A stretch of 64,000 bases of DNA from Cladosporium sp. IMV 00045. Lineage: Eukaryota > Ascomycota > Dothideomycetes > Cladosporiales > Cladosporiaceae. The position numbers were made by a program, and so were the translations under genes. Where the stretch lies: assembly GCA_001931905.2 (NCBI GenBank), contig MSJI02000794.1, positions 1 to 64,000 on the forward strand. The letters are read 5' to 3'. Each line of letters begins with the position of its first letter. Within the stretch, counting starts at the first letter, position 1. This document shows positions 49,301 through 60,063 of this stretch, piece after piece. The notes beneath the pieces were generated by a model that was given only the letters and a program-made list of their open reading frames with translations, made no database searches and was not told where the DNA came from.

Positions 49301-50166
49301 ACGAGAGCCACTCGGCCTGGTCAATTTTGCGACGTCAACCATCCATACCCTTTTCCTAATCTCTGACGACTTCCACGTGCGCGAGGCGAAATGGCTCTAT
49401 CAATCATCTATCTATCTATCCATCTGTCTTTTGTCTTGTTTTTCGATTTGTCCTGCTTTATTTTGCGAGCATATCATTTTCTGGCAAGGCGGAGTGGGCG
49501 TGTTACTTCCTCCTGAACACAACATTCTCAAGTTATCGAAGAAAGGCTGACGCGAACAAGTCGCATTATTGCGCGAAACCGACTGCACGACTTCGCGGGT
49601 GTCAGTCCTTCCACATTTGCAAGTCAGATGACGATAACCCTTTTTCTTTTTTCTCGAGCGATAGCGCGCGCGACAATCCTTGTGTATAATGTCTGCTTAT
49701 TGTTACGCCTATTGCTACTTCCACCTTTGCAGCGAATCACACCAGATCTCGATTGGTTACCCAGAAAGACCAGACGCTTGACGCGCTGGTTTCGCATCTA
49801 TTGTCAATTGAATCTGGCGACGGTGGAGCTGGGCAACTTGCATTTGTCTTCGATGTTAGCGAAGCGAGGAGGGCTTTTTGTTGTATCATATCGACCTTAT
49901 CTTGAGACAGATACGAATGAGACCTTTTGTTCGCTTCAGACTTCATGGTTCGTTTCAAACTCCTGAATCCGTGATGTGTGTTCGTTCCGGGGAGCATTGC
50001 GCATGATCGAACAAAGGAATGAAACCGAATTGCGTTTGCTTGATGCGGATAATGACATTGCAATCGTTTGTCCATTTCCGTTCTTATGCTCATACTGTAG
50101 TATATTCGCACTTTATCACATAGTAAATTAACTTCGTTTCATGTAGCGCTATATTCACCATTAAAA
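49301..50166. other. Intergenic, 866 bp
   Basis: 3' flank of the SH3 gene and promoter of the Csn12-like gene. Contains a CTAT microsatellite near 49405-49425. The frames 49628-49966 (+) and 50111-49737 (-) overlap each other and have no support. Confidence 0.4.
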
Positions 50167-52212
50167 ATGCCGTTCGGCAGCCCCTCGTTCACATGCCACG
50201 ACGTGAAGCCGACGTCAACTTTGACCACCGACCTGGAGCTTTCAAACGTCGAGTCGCAACTACTCAGCACTACCACCAGCCATTCGACACCCACAACTTC
50301 CTCATTAGTACCCCCGCCAGCATTTCTAGACCTCGCTTTTGTTTCTTCTCACGTTCAGCGACTCATACACCATTTCGATCTCCGACTGGACGAGCAGCAA
50401 TTGCAACGCGTGGAACGGGATGTGCTGAGCGGGATAAGCCATTTGCTGGGACGGTCGCTGGAAGAGGTATACACCGAGGCTTGCGCGGTCTGGACGGAGG
50501 CTCTGGTCAGAGTCATAGGAGAAGGTGGAATAGCAGGAGATTTTGAAGCAAAGGCACACGGAGATACTGGCACAGCTGGGGATTTACTCGAGACTCCGGC
50601 GCATTCCTACACACTTCCAGCCGAGATGGCCACGCCTACGCTCGGCCAGTTCCTCAACCAAGTGAACGGCCTAATCGTCGCGCGCAATGAATCGAAAATC
50701 GCCGACTGGCTCGTCCTCGAGCCGCCTTTCGGGCCCGTATACCATCAGATGATCGAAGAGCTGCGGCAAGCCTTCCCCAAACACAAGGAGGCGGCACTGG
50801 AAGAGCGATGCGCGCAGAGCCTGAAAGCCGCGCAGGAGGGCGACCAGGGCGCCAACTGGACCAGTTTCACGCGCTTCATGGTGCAGTACCTGGGCTACCT
50901 GCGCGACGTCAGCTCCGACACGAGCGCGTATCTGGAAACGTACAATCTGCTGCGCGAGTTGCAGGGTAGGGCGAATAGTGCGCTGGCGCACCCGAGTTTG
51001 GGATACCTGATGCTGCAGACGGTGGTTACGAATGCGAGATTGGTGTGCCGGTTGGCCATTGGGTTGGATCGACAGCCGGAATTGCTGGCAGGATCGATGA
51101 TGGAGGGAGCTGGCGAGGAGGGAGGATACAGGGAGACATTGCCTGAGAAGGCTGCGAATACGATTCGAGTGGCGTTTACGACTGCTTTGAACGACCGCTC
51201 GGGCTCGCCTGGAGGTTTGGACGAGAATGGATCCCCCGAGGGGAAGAAGAGAGGCGTCTACATCCTGGCCAACATGTGTCTCAAAATCCTCTTCCAATGC
51301 CGCAAGACACGAAACGCAACGCAGATATTCGAACAGATCTCTGGCAACGCGCCTCCTCTGGCGGCCTACCCAAAAAGTCAGCGAGTCACATACCTCTACT
51401 ACCTAGGCCGCTTCCTCTTCCAGCACAACCACTTCTACCGCGCCCAACTCGCCCTGCAAGCCGCCTACGACGAATCCCCCGCGCACGCCCAATGCACTAA
51501 ACAACGCAGGCTCATCCTCGTCTACCTGATCGTCTCCAACATCATCCTTGGCCGCTTCCCCAGCACCGCCCTGCTGTCGCGCCCAGAAGCGCAAGGCCTA
51601 GCAGAGCGCTTCCAACCCCTCTGTGCCGCCATCCGCGCCGGCAACCTCGCCGCCTTCCACGACCTCACTTCCCTGCAAAGCCCCCACGCGCCCTGGTATC
51701 TACACTACCGCATCCTCTTCCAGCTCCAGAACCGCTGCGAAGTCCTGGTATGGCGCTCGCTCGTGCGCAAGACCTTCCTCCTCACGGGCGTCGCCCCCGA
51801 AGCCGGCACCAACAAAGCCGCATCTCTCAACCTCGCCTCCCTCGTCGCTGCATTCGCACACCTCAGCCCTCCTCAAAGCAAAACCGACGACGACGACGTC
51901 GAGTCCGCACCGGACCCCGACCTCGAAGGCGCCCCCATAGTGCCGGAGGGAGACCTACTCGCGCCGGACCTCACGGCTCTCGAAGCCGTGCTATCGTCGC
52001 TCATCGATCAGGGGTTTTTGAGAGCTTACATCGCGCACAAGCAGAGGAAACTTGCTATCTTGGGCGCGAAGAGCTATGGTGGTAATGCTGTCGTTGCGGG
52101 GTTTCCTAATGTTTGGGCTGTGATTGGGAAGAAGGATAGGGATGATGGAAGGGTGCCGGGGTGGAAGAGGGGGGAGGTTGGGGCAGGGAAAGCGGTCGGG
52201 GTTTTTGGATAG
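50167..52212 (+). CDS. Csn12/Thp1-type PCI-domain protein
   Basis: PCI-domain protein of the Csn12/Thp1 group, acting with the COP9 signalosome or TREX-2 mRNA export complex. Single exon, 681 residues. The Csn12-like part runs from about residue 155 (MATPTLGQFLNQVNGLIVAR) to the end, with KSQRVTYLYYLGRFLFQHNH, YRAQLALQAAYDESPAHA, RRLILVYLIVSNIILGRFPS and a PCI winged helix (about 490-650: HYRILFQLQNRCEVLVWRSL, GFLRAYIAHKQRKLAILG). The first 150 residues (LIHHFDLRLDEQQLQRVERD) are an extra helical region not usual in Csn12; it could be a real extension or a separate gene read together. Nuclear/cytosolic. C-rich and G-rich patches alternate along the coding strand. Confidence 0.85.
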   Translation: MPFGSPSFTCHDVKPTSTLTTDLELSNVESQLLSTTTSHSTPTTSSLVPPPAFLDLAFVSSHVQRLIHHFDLRLDEQQLQRVERDVLSGISHLLGRSLEEVYTEACAVWTEALVRVIGEGGIAGDFEAKAHGDTGTAGDLLETPAHSYTLPAEMATPTLGQFLNQVNGLIVARNESKIADWLVLEPPFGPVYHQMIEELRQAFPKHKEAALEERCAQSLKAAQEGDQGANWTSFTRFMVQYLGYLRDVSSDTSAYLETYNLLRELQGRANSALAHPSLGYLMLQTVVTNARLVCRLAIGLDRQPELLAGSMMEGAGEEGGYRETLPEKAANTIRVAFTTALNDRSGSPGGLDENGSPEGKKRGVYILANMCLKILFQCRKTRNATQIFEQISGNAPPLAAYPKSQRVTYLYYLGRFLFQHNHFYRAQLALQAAYDESPAHAQCTKQRRLILVYLIVSNIILGRFPSTALLSRPEAQGLAERFQPLCAAIRAGNLAAFHDLTSLQSPHAPWYLHYRILFQLQNRCEVLVWRSLVRKTFLLTGVAPEAGTNKAASLNLASLVAAFAHLSPPQSKTDDDDVESAPDPDLEGAPIVPEGDLLAPDLTALEAVLSSLIDQGFLRAYIAHKQRKLAILGAKSYGGNAVVAGFPNVWAVIGKKDRDDGRVPGWKRGEVGAGKAVGVFG

Positions 52213-53478
52213 GGTGGTTGTCTGTTCGGTCAGAAGTTGCCTGTTGGATCTGCTTTTCGTGACTCTTTTCGTCTCTTTTGGAAAAGAAGCGTAGGATATA
52301 CCCCACACCACACTGTCGAGAGCTTTTGTACAGCTTTTGAATTATATGTCAAAGGATTGTCCTTTGTTCAGACCTCGGTTGCGCAATGTGGTACAGATGT
52401 TGGCTGGTGAAGCGAAGAAGAGCGCACGGCTGGTACTTGCAAAGGTTCGGAAGGCAATCGTATTGAGACATCACACTTAGGCGCAATTCTACTACTGCCC
52501 TCAAGCCACAGCTGTCGCAAAGCCCGTCGATTGTGCAGTCGCTTGGATCTCGACTACACAGCGATGACGGCATCAATAGCAGGATCAACGGCCACGGTTC
52601 ATTCCTCCTTCTTAAAGACATCAGACCCATACGAATACGTTCATGGATCCCATGATGCGTTTGCAACCTTGTTGACTTACCTTGTCCCCCTCCCTTGCAC
52701 CCGAAGCTTCGGCTTCTGAGTTACGGCTCCTTGCTACCATCTTCGACATCGTCAGTCTTTGACATATTTAGTCAGAGATCAGTAAGAACCTTCCGGACTG
52801 ACGATGCAAGCATACGTAACGCTAATTTCTTGCAGGAATGAACCCAGCAAACCCCATGAGGGAGCTCTCAGCAACTCTACAGAGTTCAAACGAAAGCTTC
52901 AGCAAGGCAAGGCAAGCTATTTGAGACATATGAACCTATAGCTACTATAGCTTGAGGCTCTATTCTATGTTTGTACGGACACAACAACGAACCAGAACAG
53001 ATGTAAGAGGCTTTCTAGTGACACCTGAGAAATACCGTTCCCAGCCAACTTCGTCTCATAATGATACCAACTTTGTCCGGTCTCCTCGGGAGCGTACAAG
53101 CACAAGAAAAGCAGGAGAAAAAGAGGAAGAAAAAGAAACTGGAAAGAAAGGAAAACAGAAGCAATGTCTAACCCAGCAATCACCCCTTGCATTCCCCACC
53201 CCCAGGGTGTCAACAAAAACACACGAACTCTTCCCTGCCTTCACCACAGAACCCCTACATTCCATACCCCTCACGCTCAACACGCGAGGGGAAAACAGCC
53301 AGCCAGCCAGAATCAATGCCACCCACCATAGCTGGTCGAAATGTTCTGGTATATACAAAGGGTTTGCTCCCCGCGCGTGTCTCCCTTGGGCGAAACACCA
53401 CCGGCAGACACGAAACTTGATCTTTCCAAACACGCATCGCATCAGGGATCAATCGACTGAGACAAGCATAACAGCGAC
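52213..53478. other. Intergenic, about 1.3 kb
   Basis: No supported gene or RNA. A purine-rich tract (GAAAGAAAGG-like) lies near 53110-53165. The frame 52952-53509 is not convincing. Confidence 0.4.
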
Positions 53479-55014
53479 ATGGCCACAGCGGCTCGACATT
53501 TCAGACTAGACGCCGGAGGAGGTGGGGATGGAGAGTGGACGCCAACACGGATCGCGACCAGAGGTTCGCCACCGAAGGAACCGAGGGAGGAGAGGATGTT
53601 AATTCCAAAGACTAGGAATGATGGACATGCGGTGCCGTCTGCGACGATTCTGGATCACGCATCGGTTGCTGCGAAGAGGGGGACTATAAGACTCGTGTCT
53701 TCTTCGTCTGTTGAGGGGCGGAGACAGAGTCCTTCTGGTGATATTGGCGATGGAGTCAGGGAGCCGGAGATAGTTGACCTCGCGGCTCCTACGCCGTTGA
53801 GGTCTTGGACGAGAAGACCGCCTGCCCGCCATGCTCCTCCGCCTCCACCAGTGCCGCCAGAGCGAATGCCTTCATGGCGGAAGCGGGGCGTGCCTGATAC
53901 TGCGAGCAGGCAGTCGGAGATGTCGTTTGGGGTTCTGGATTACTACATTCATGGAGCGGAGTCGAAAAGTCCTGAAATGCAATCAAATCCTGGAGCTACA
54001 ACTATACGAGCTGTGGCTCCGGCTAGAGACAGGTTCGATTTTGGGCTCGACGGGGCAAAACGCGAGCGTACGCCACCACCTCGTCGTCGTGAGGTGGATG
54101 TGAGGTCTGGTGCTGAACAATCAGAGGAAGAGGAAATGCGATTGGTTCCACTGTCGCCGAGACCATTCAACGAGGAAGAAGAAAAACACGTCGTCTTCAG
54201 CCATCCGAATCAGCCTGTTGAAATCCAACACAAGAAGACCTACAGCCTCTTCCCAGCAGTCAAAGATACCAAGCCATCAACTGTCAACAGACTAGTCCAA
54301 GTATACAACACTCCCGCCGGCTTCGAAACACCAGGAATACGAGCGAAACCCACAGGTCATCATTATCCACCACCCAAACTCCTCCCCGGCGCAGAAATCA
54401 ACAGCAATAACCCCGCCAGCAAAACCCCCAGCACAACCCGCCACCGCTGCGAAACAACCACCACATTCCCCTCACCAACCACAATAACAAGCATACCAGG
54501 CACATCACCACCAACAACCCTCTCCTCCCCAACCTACAACCCCAAACCCCCATTCCCCAACTCCACAACCCGCCTCATCCCCCTCCGCATCCTCTCCACC
54601 AGCAGCACTTCCACAACCCACACCTCCCTCACCGCCACCACGACCTCCCGCTCTTCAACATCAACTTCGAACTCACCCAGCTCCAGCTCAACTTCCACAC
54701 AAAAACCCCTACTCAGCGGCGCCAGCCATGGTAGCAGGGGAAGTCACAGCCGCTGGTCAGAAGATACCACTCTCGCGAGGCCTACCACAGCTGCTGCCGT
54801 GCTTTGTGGTGGAGCGGGGAGGAGTAGCTGGGGGAGTTTGCTGGGTGGTTCTTCTCCTGGCTTGGGCGGAGTGGGAGGGGGGGTTTATCCGGATTGCTTT
54901 TTTGAGGACGATGAGGAGGAGGGGTGGGTTGCTGGGACGGGGAGGCGAGGGAGGCGCGGGAGGAGGAAAGGCAGGTGGGGGTGGAGGGGTTGGGTTTGTT
55001 GTGGGAGGGTTTGA
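53479..55014 (+). CDS. Unknown low-complexity protein
   Basis: Not recognised. Single open frame of 511 residues from ATG 53479. The N-terminal 300 residues look coding (PERMPSWRKRGVPDTASRQS, MSFGVLDYYIHG, KKTYSLFPAVKDTKPSTVNR). After about residue 310 the frame becomes Thr/Ser/Pro-rich, then Gly/Arg-rich, which may be an artefact of a missed intron or frame change: the DNA switches from C-rich (54380-54720) to G-rich (54830-55010) there. The real C-terminus is therefore uncertain. No domain or signal peptide seen. Confidence 0.5.
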   Translation: MATAARHFRLDAGGGGDGEWTPTRIATRGSPPKEPREERMLIPKTRNDGHAVPSATILDHASVAAKRGTIRLVSSSSVEGRRQSPSGDIGDGVREPEIVDLAAPTPLRSWTRRPPARHAPPPPPVPPERMPSWRKRGVPDTASRQSEMSFGVLDYYIHGAESKSPEMQSNPGATTIRAVAPARDRFDFGLDGAKRERTPPPRRREVDVRSGAEQSEEEEMRLVPLSPRPFNEEEEKHVVFSHPNQPVEIQHKKTYSLFPAVKDTKPSTVNRLVQVYNTPAGFETPGIRAKPTGHHYPPPKLLPGAEINSNNPASKTPSTTRHRCETTTTFPSPTTITSIPGTSPPTTLSSPTYNPKPPFPNSTTRLIPLRILSTSSTSTTHTSLTATTTSRSSTSTSNSPSSSSTSTQKPLLSGASHGSRGSHSRWSEDTTLARPTTAAAVLCGGAGRSSWGSLLGGSSPGLGGVGGGVYPDCFFEDDEEEGWVAGTGRRGRRGRRKGRWGWRGWVCCGRV

Positions 55015-57653
55015 TTGTGTGTGGTTCTGAGGGTTTTGTGATTGGTTTTGTTTTTCTAATTTCTTTTTGCTGGCATTGATGCTGGTATGTTGGGCAAAAA
55101 GCGAGCTGTGATGCAACGATCACACGATACGAATGAAATGAATGAAAATGATCAACGATGTCTCTATTGCCTTTTCTTCTTAGGTCGTGTGTCGCGTATC
55201 TGCCTGCTGCCACGGCAAATCTACCTCAATGGATATATCCGTTCTCATGCTTGAACATGTACGTCGTTCAAGCTCGTGCGGGGAACAACTACTGGAGTTC
55301 GTCAGTACGATCATAACGCATGATTACCTGCAAAGATAGCGAGCCGAAACTTCAGAACCTGCAACCCTAACATCGTTCAATCAACCTATAAACTTCAGTA
55401 TAAAGAGACCCTAAGGCATCAGCTACCCTTATCCTTAGGCTGTCAGCCCATTAGGAAGAGAAAGCACAATTCAACTTCTCGCTTCAAACCAAGTCAAGCT
55501 TTCATTAGCCAAACCACCTCGCAAGGAAGAATGCAAAGCAGTCAAGATCGGAATCACCATCTCGCCCTGAACATCACGAACTATCCCACCTAGTACCCAT
55601 CAACCCTAATCTCATCCTAGGCGAACGAAGCCGCGGACAGAAAAAAACATAACGCTCCCCGACCGAACGAACAGAAATAGATATCTTCTTTTCCCTGGCA
55701 TGTCTTAACGAAACAAACGGTTAGAAGGATTCCAAGAGACCGCAAAAACAGAAAAAATCACAACGCTCCCCCGACCGAACGAACAGAAATAGATCTCTTT
55801 CGTCTCTTCTGGCATGTCTTAACGAAACAAACGGTCGGAAGGATCCCACGAAACCGCAACCAAAACATAAATGAACAGACCGGCAGTGTCGGGCCGATAA
55901 AGGCATTGAAGGCATTGAAGGCATTATTGAAGCGCATCGGCATTATTGAACGATCAAGTGAGGTTTTCGGGCGGATCTTCAACTTCTCAGAAAAGTTTCG
56001 AGACTTGGGGAGGCAAGAAGAAGGTAGTTGAGGCCAAGCGAGAGACATAAAACGAAACGGGGAAAACGGTTTTGGAGGTGTTGCTATTTTTGGGGGTCTT
56101 CAATACCTAATGTCGATCGTATATCTTTTCTTATTAATTGAAGGGTTATCGCTGTCGCGTCTTGAGGAGTCCGCGTTCAAAAAACGATCCGTGATGGATT
56201 GCCCTCGTTTCAGTAGAAATAATGTCTCGCATTGCAGTGCACGAAGCACGATGCCTTGTGTTCCCCGACCGGTAGAAGGATTCAAAGCCGGCGGCAGACA
56301 AGACTGAGGTGGTTGGGTTCCTCGCCTGGGGAAAGCGGAGCGCCGAAGTTGAGGCCTGAGATGGCCTCGTATCTCGTACTAGCTGTTGCTGTGCTGTAAG
56401 TGAAGGGCAGGGCAGGGCAGGGCTGGGCAGAGCGGGCAAGACGAGACAAGACAAGCAGAAGGGAGATGTCTCAGAGAGGCATGTTAAGAGATGGGGCCGG
56501 TGGTATTATCGCAAAAGGTTCTTTCGGTATGTACGAGCGATATACGATGTGTTTGACGAGAGCTTGAAGGTGAGTCAAAAGACAATTAATCCTCCAAAGG
56601 ATTCACGCACCCAAACCTCAACAATCGCGCCAAGGATCGTTGATCACTGATCATGATCGCGAGGCGCATTCGGTAGTTGAGGCGTGTGTCTCTGGCGGCG
56701 CTTGGGGAGGAGAGAAGGAGGGGATGAGATGGATTTCCTTTGTATGCGTCAAGTATGGCGATTAGAGCATGCAGCTAGTCGGGCTAAGCGAGAGCCGCGG
56801 CGGACGATTGCCTGATCTAGACGCGGAAGATGCCGCGGATTGGCTCTTGTGGTGGAAGTGTATGCGCGGTAAGGTTGGGCTTGGGAGTTGTGTTACCTGG
56901 TATTGAGTTGTCTGGCAGTATCATGTTGATTGATGTTTCTTGCTCCATCACCTCATTCATGGTAAAGCCGTTTGCTCATCAAACTTGCCATATGTTTGTT
57001 ATATCACATTCACACTCACACTTCCCAAATCAGTCCCTTACATCATCCACCTGCATATCGTGTATCCCAACCCGCTCGGAGCAATTGCCTTGTCCATTCA
57101 TACCACTCCCACCGATATGGGGCGAAGTGATATGGTTTTGACTTTGATTCTCGGCTCCTGCCATTCGACCACAGGGCAATACCATCCTGCCCGCTATTCC
57201 AAGCGGGTCCTCTTGTCCAACGGCAGGCGTCATGCCCACCACTCCACCACCACCTACGCACTATCATATTCTGTGAGTCCGTCCATGATATTACCATGTC
57301 CGTAAGTCCAGCCAGGTAGGAGGCGGCAAGTGTAAGTACCTGTTACAAATCACTTAATTGGGCGCCTCACCCGCGTCCCCAAGTACTTGCATCGCCGTGC
57401 ATATTCCGTCTATTACTTGCTTGCTTTGCTTTGCTTTGCTTGCTCGCCTTGCGTGCTGCCACTTGCTACGATACTCAGGTACTGCTGGTCGTGCTGCCGC
57501 CGTGCTCTCGACTCACATCCCTCCTCATCCCGTGCCCGATCCCTGCTCTCCCCTCCAACGACCATTGCGCGCCAGTTGTTTCGCAACATCCTGTCGTGAA
57601 TCGCGCGCGCAACACCGACAATACCGACGATCCCTGATCACACCGATACTTCG
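55015..57653. other. Long non-coding stretch, 2.6 kb
   Basis: Holds the tandem repeat at 55631-55860, a short (AAGGCATTG)3 run at about 55900-55922, a GGGCA microsatellite near 56407-56428 and a CTTTG microsatellite near 57424-57440. No supported gene; the last 300 bp are probably promoter/5' UTR of the RING-like gene. Confidence 0.45.
55631..55870 (+). repeat. Tandem repeat, two units of about 115 bp
   Basis: Unit 1 at about 55631-55745 and unit 2 at about 55740-55860 share GACCGAACGAACAGAAATAG, GGCATGTCTTAACGAAACAA and a following ACGGT, and end in an (A/G)(A/C)CCGCAA motif; a start of a third unit follows. Non-coding. Confidence 0.7.
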
Positions 57654-59561
57654 ATGCTGGAACTGGTCATCCTACCCACCATCATCGACAACACCACCGC
57701 AACCTCCACCCTCGGCACCGACTTTGATGACGTCTCCGCTCGCCTACGCTCGACGATACATGGCTTGACGAACCCGTCGCCCAAACTCCCCGTACCGAAG
57801 AGCATGCTCTCGAGCAGCACCGAGGAGCGCCAGCTACCTCTTGCCGAATTCGAATCGTCCTTTGCGAGAGATGTCTTGGAGCTGGAGGAGGGCGACACGG
57901 AAGATGCGATGATTGAGAGGTTGAGCGCGTTGGCGCAAGCGCTGGGACTGCACGCCGAAGCGCTGAGCTTGTCAAAGGACGGGGAGAAGGACACCAGCAC
58001 CTCTACCGCAAAGGCCGCCTCAACCAACACCGTCGCCTCGTCACAATACCCCGTGCGAAGGTCCGAATCGATAGGATCGAGAGCCTCCCGCTCCACCGGC
58101 TTGACTAGCAATTTCTCCGACCTGTCCAGAGATCCTCCCCACCTTCGAGGCAAGCCCAGAGCTTCCCTATCTTTCCGCGACTACGACTCCTTCCTGTCGC
58201 GCGGCTCGCTGAGCGAGCGTCGGGACTCACTATCCTTCACGCCACCCACCACGCCATCTCAATCCTCGCTGTCTCTGGCCCTGTCTTCCCCTCCAGATGC
58301 CTCTCCGAAACGACACTTCCGCAAGCTGCGAGGGCTGAGCATGCTGAAACTCCACAGATCCGGCTCCAGCACTTCTCTCCCTCTGGACGTCTGCCCGCAT
58401 TGCCCGCAGAATGCTTTCAGTCAAAGGAGGGCTGTTCACAAACTCCCCTGTGGCCACAGACTGTGCACGCAGGCTCTCCGAAACACCATCATCGCCGGCA
58501 CTCAGGGCCCGCTGGGATCCGTCCCGAGCTGCTGCGGCACTCCCATACCGGGGAGACTCGTCGAGCAAATGATGACGCGGCAGGAGCAGAACGCCCTGCT
58601 GGACAAACTCGAGCAATGGGACGAAGCAGCTTCGACGAGCGTATCGACCCGCAGCGAAGCAACAACCAACCACCATCCCGACCACCACGAACAACACCAA
58701 CCACCCAGCCAAACCTCCTCCCACCTCTCCCTCCCACCCCAACCCCACGATCTCTCAACCCTCCTCCCCCTCCCCGGCTTCTCCCACCATCGCACCACCC
58801 AAGAACTTCAACGCGACCGCTTCCTCGCCTGGTCCGCCCGCACCACCGCCACCCTCAACCAGCACCGCACCCACGCCCTCGCCGCCCTGCAAACCCGGCA
58901 CAGCCTCGCCCTCACCACTCTCCAAGAAACCCACGCCCTCTCCCTCTCCGAAGCCGAAGACAAACAAGTCTCCGCCGAAGCCGACTTACGAGCCACCCAC
59001 GCCCGCGAAGACCGCGACGTCGCCACCGCCCTGAAGCACATGGAGGCCTACTGCGCGGGCACGCTTGGTTGCGGGACGCCGCACGGCAGGACCGTCACGG
59101 AGCAGGATCTGCGCGAGCTGGAGAAGACTCGACGCGCGCGGGAGGGCTTGCAGGCGAGGCATGAGGGCGCGATTAGGGTGCTGAGGGGGGAGCAGGGGAG
59201 GAGGATGAAGGGACGGGTGGCGAGACAGGAACGCGAGGTGGGGGGGTTGGTTAGAGCGCAGGAGGGCGAGAGGGAGGGGTTGGAGAAGGGTTGGGGGGTT
59301 GTGGAGGCGTTGGTACGGGGGAAGAGGGGCATGTTGAGCAGGAGGTGGGAGGTGGAGGATAGGGTTTTTATGAAGAGATTAGAGGTCGAGACGGGGGTGG
59401 TGCTTGGTGGGAGGGTGCCGGGGGTGGAGTGGGAGGGTGAGAATGTGAAGGTTGTGGATGGAGGGAAAGGGCTTGCGATGGAGGATGGGATTCCCGGTGC
59501 GTTGCAGGACGGTTTCGTCACGCCGGGTTCGAGGGGGAGAGTGGACAGTCGGTTGGATTGA
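57654..59561 (+). CDS. RING-like / coiled-coil protein
   Basis: Possible ubiquitin-ligase-like protein. Single exon, 635 residues. The Ser-rich N-terminus (1-230) is followed by an atypical RING/IBR-like array at about 240-310: VCPHCPQNAF, KLPCGHRLC, then PSCCGTPIP. The C-terminal 200 residues are strongly helical (LQETHALSLSEAEDKQ, LKHMEAYCAGTL, then a long Arg/Glu-rich stretch), likely a coiled coil. The cysteine spacing does not fit a standard C3HC4 ring exactly, so E3 activity is only an inference. The coding strand changes from C-rich (58640-59040) to very G-rich (59100-59480), with corresponding codon choice. Confidence 0.6.
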   Translation: MLELVILPTIIDNTTATSTLGTDFDDVSARLRSTIHGLTNPSPKLPVPKSMLSSSTEERQLPLAEFESSFARDVLELEEGDTEDAMIERLSALAQALGLHAEALSLSKDGEKDTSTSTAKAASTNTVASSQYPVRRSESIGSRASRSTGLTSNFSDLSRDPPHLRGKPRASLSFRDYDSFLSRGSLSERRDSLSFTPPTTPSQSSLSLALSSPPDASPKRHFRKLRGLSMLKLHRSGSSTSLPLDVCPHCPQNAFSQRRAVHKLPCGHRLCTQALRNTIIAGTQGPLGSVPSCCGTPIPGRLVEQMMTRQEQNALLDKLEQWDEAASTSVSTRSEATTNHHPDHHEQHQPPSQTSSHLSLPPQPHDLSTLLPLPGFSHHRTTQELQRDRFLAWSARTTATLNQHRTHALAALQTRHSLALTTLQETHALSLSEAEDKQVSAEADLRATHAREDRDVATALKHMEAYCAGTLGCGTPHGRTVTEQDLRELEKTRRAREGLQARHEGAIRVLRGEQGRRMKGRVARQEREVGGLVRAQEGEREGLEKGWGVVEALVRGKRGMLSRRWEVEDRVFMKRLEVETGVVLGGRVPGVEWEGENVKVVDGGKGLAMEDGIPGALQDGFVTPGSRGRVDSRLD

Positions 59562-60063
59562 AGGAGGTGGGGGATCGCGACTTCTTGTCTTGGATGCACA
59601 GCGGACGAAGATCAACGCCGGACTGTGCAGATTTCTTTCTTTCTTCGTTTTCTGGACAGCATACATATATATACCCCTTTCCTTAGTTTTCCGCCTGTCT
59701 CTGTTTTTCTTTTCTGGCGCTTTGTTTTTTTTGCAAGCGTGAGTTTTGTTCATAAGTATACAAAAAAACGAACCAGCAATTTCCAATCCTGCTCTAATTC
59801 CACTTTCAATTCAACCTTCGTGATTGGCACAACGGACAGATTTCCGTGCAAAAAATCACACAGGCTGCACATATTGATCACGGTCTCTCGTTGCAGCCCA
59901 TGATCATCTATTTGATTACATGTACCTGCCGACCATGGCAGAAAACATCCAAGAGAGCTTTATCCTTTCCATCGTCACGCGTCGTTCAGGTGTAGGTAGA
60001 TAGATGGATCCAGACAATCCTTCGCGGGATTGCATGTAATCGAGAAAGGGAAAGAAAAACACT
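59562..60063. other. Intergenic, 502 bp, between convergent genes
   Basis: Shared 3' flank of the RING-like gene (+) and the D-lactate dehydrogenase gene (-). T-rich runs near 59690-59740 may serve as polyadenylation context. Nothing else seen. Confidence 0.4.

Noticed and set aside
49628..49966. 112-codon open frame with hydrophobic start
   Set aside because: Leu-rich run but no continuation, and an opposite-strand frame overlaps; no support.
53479..55014. Gly/Arg-rich C-terminus as a true RNA-binding tail
   Set aside because: It coincides with the strand-composition switch and may be a wrong frame; not claimed.
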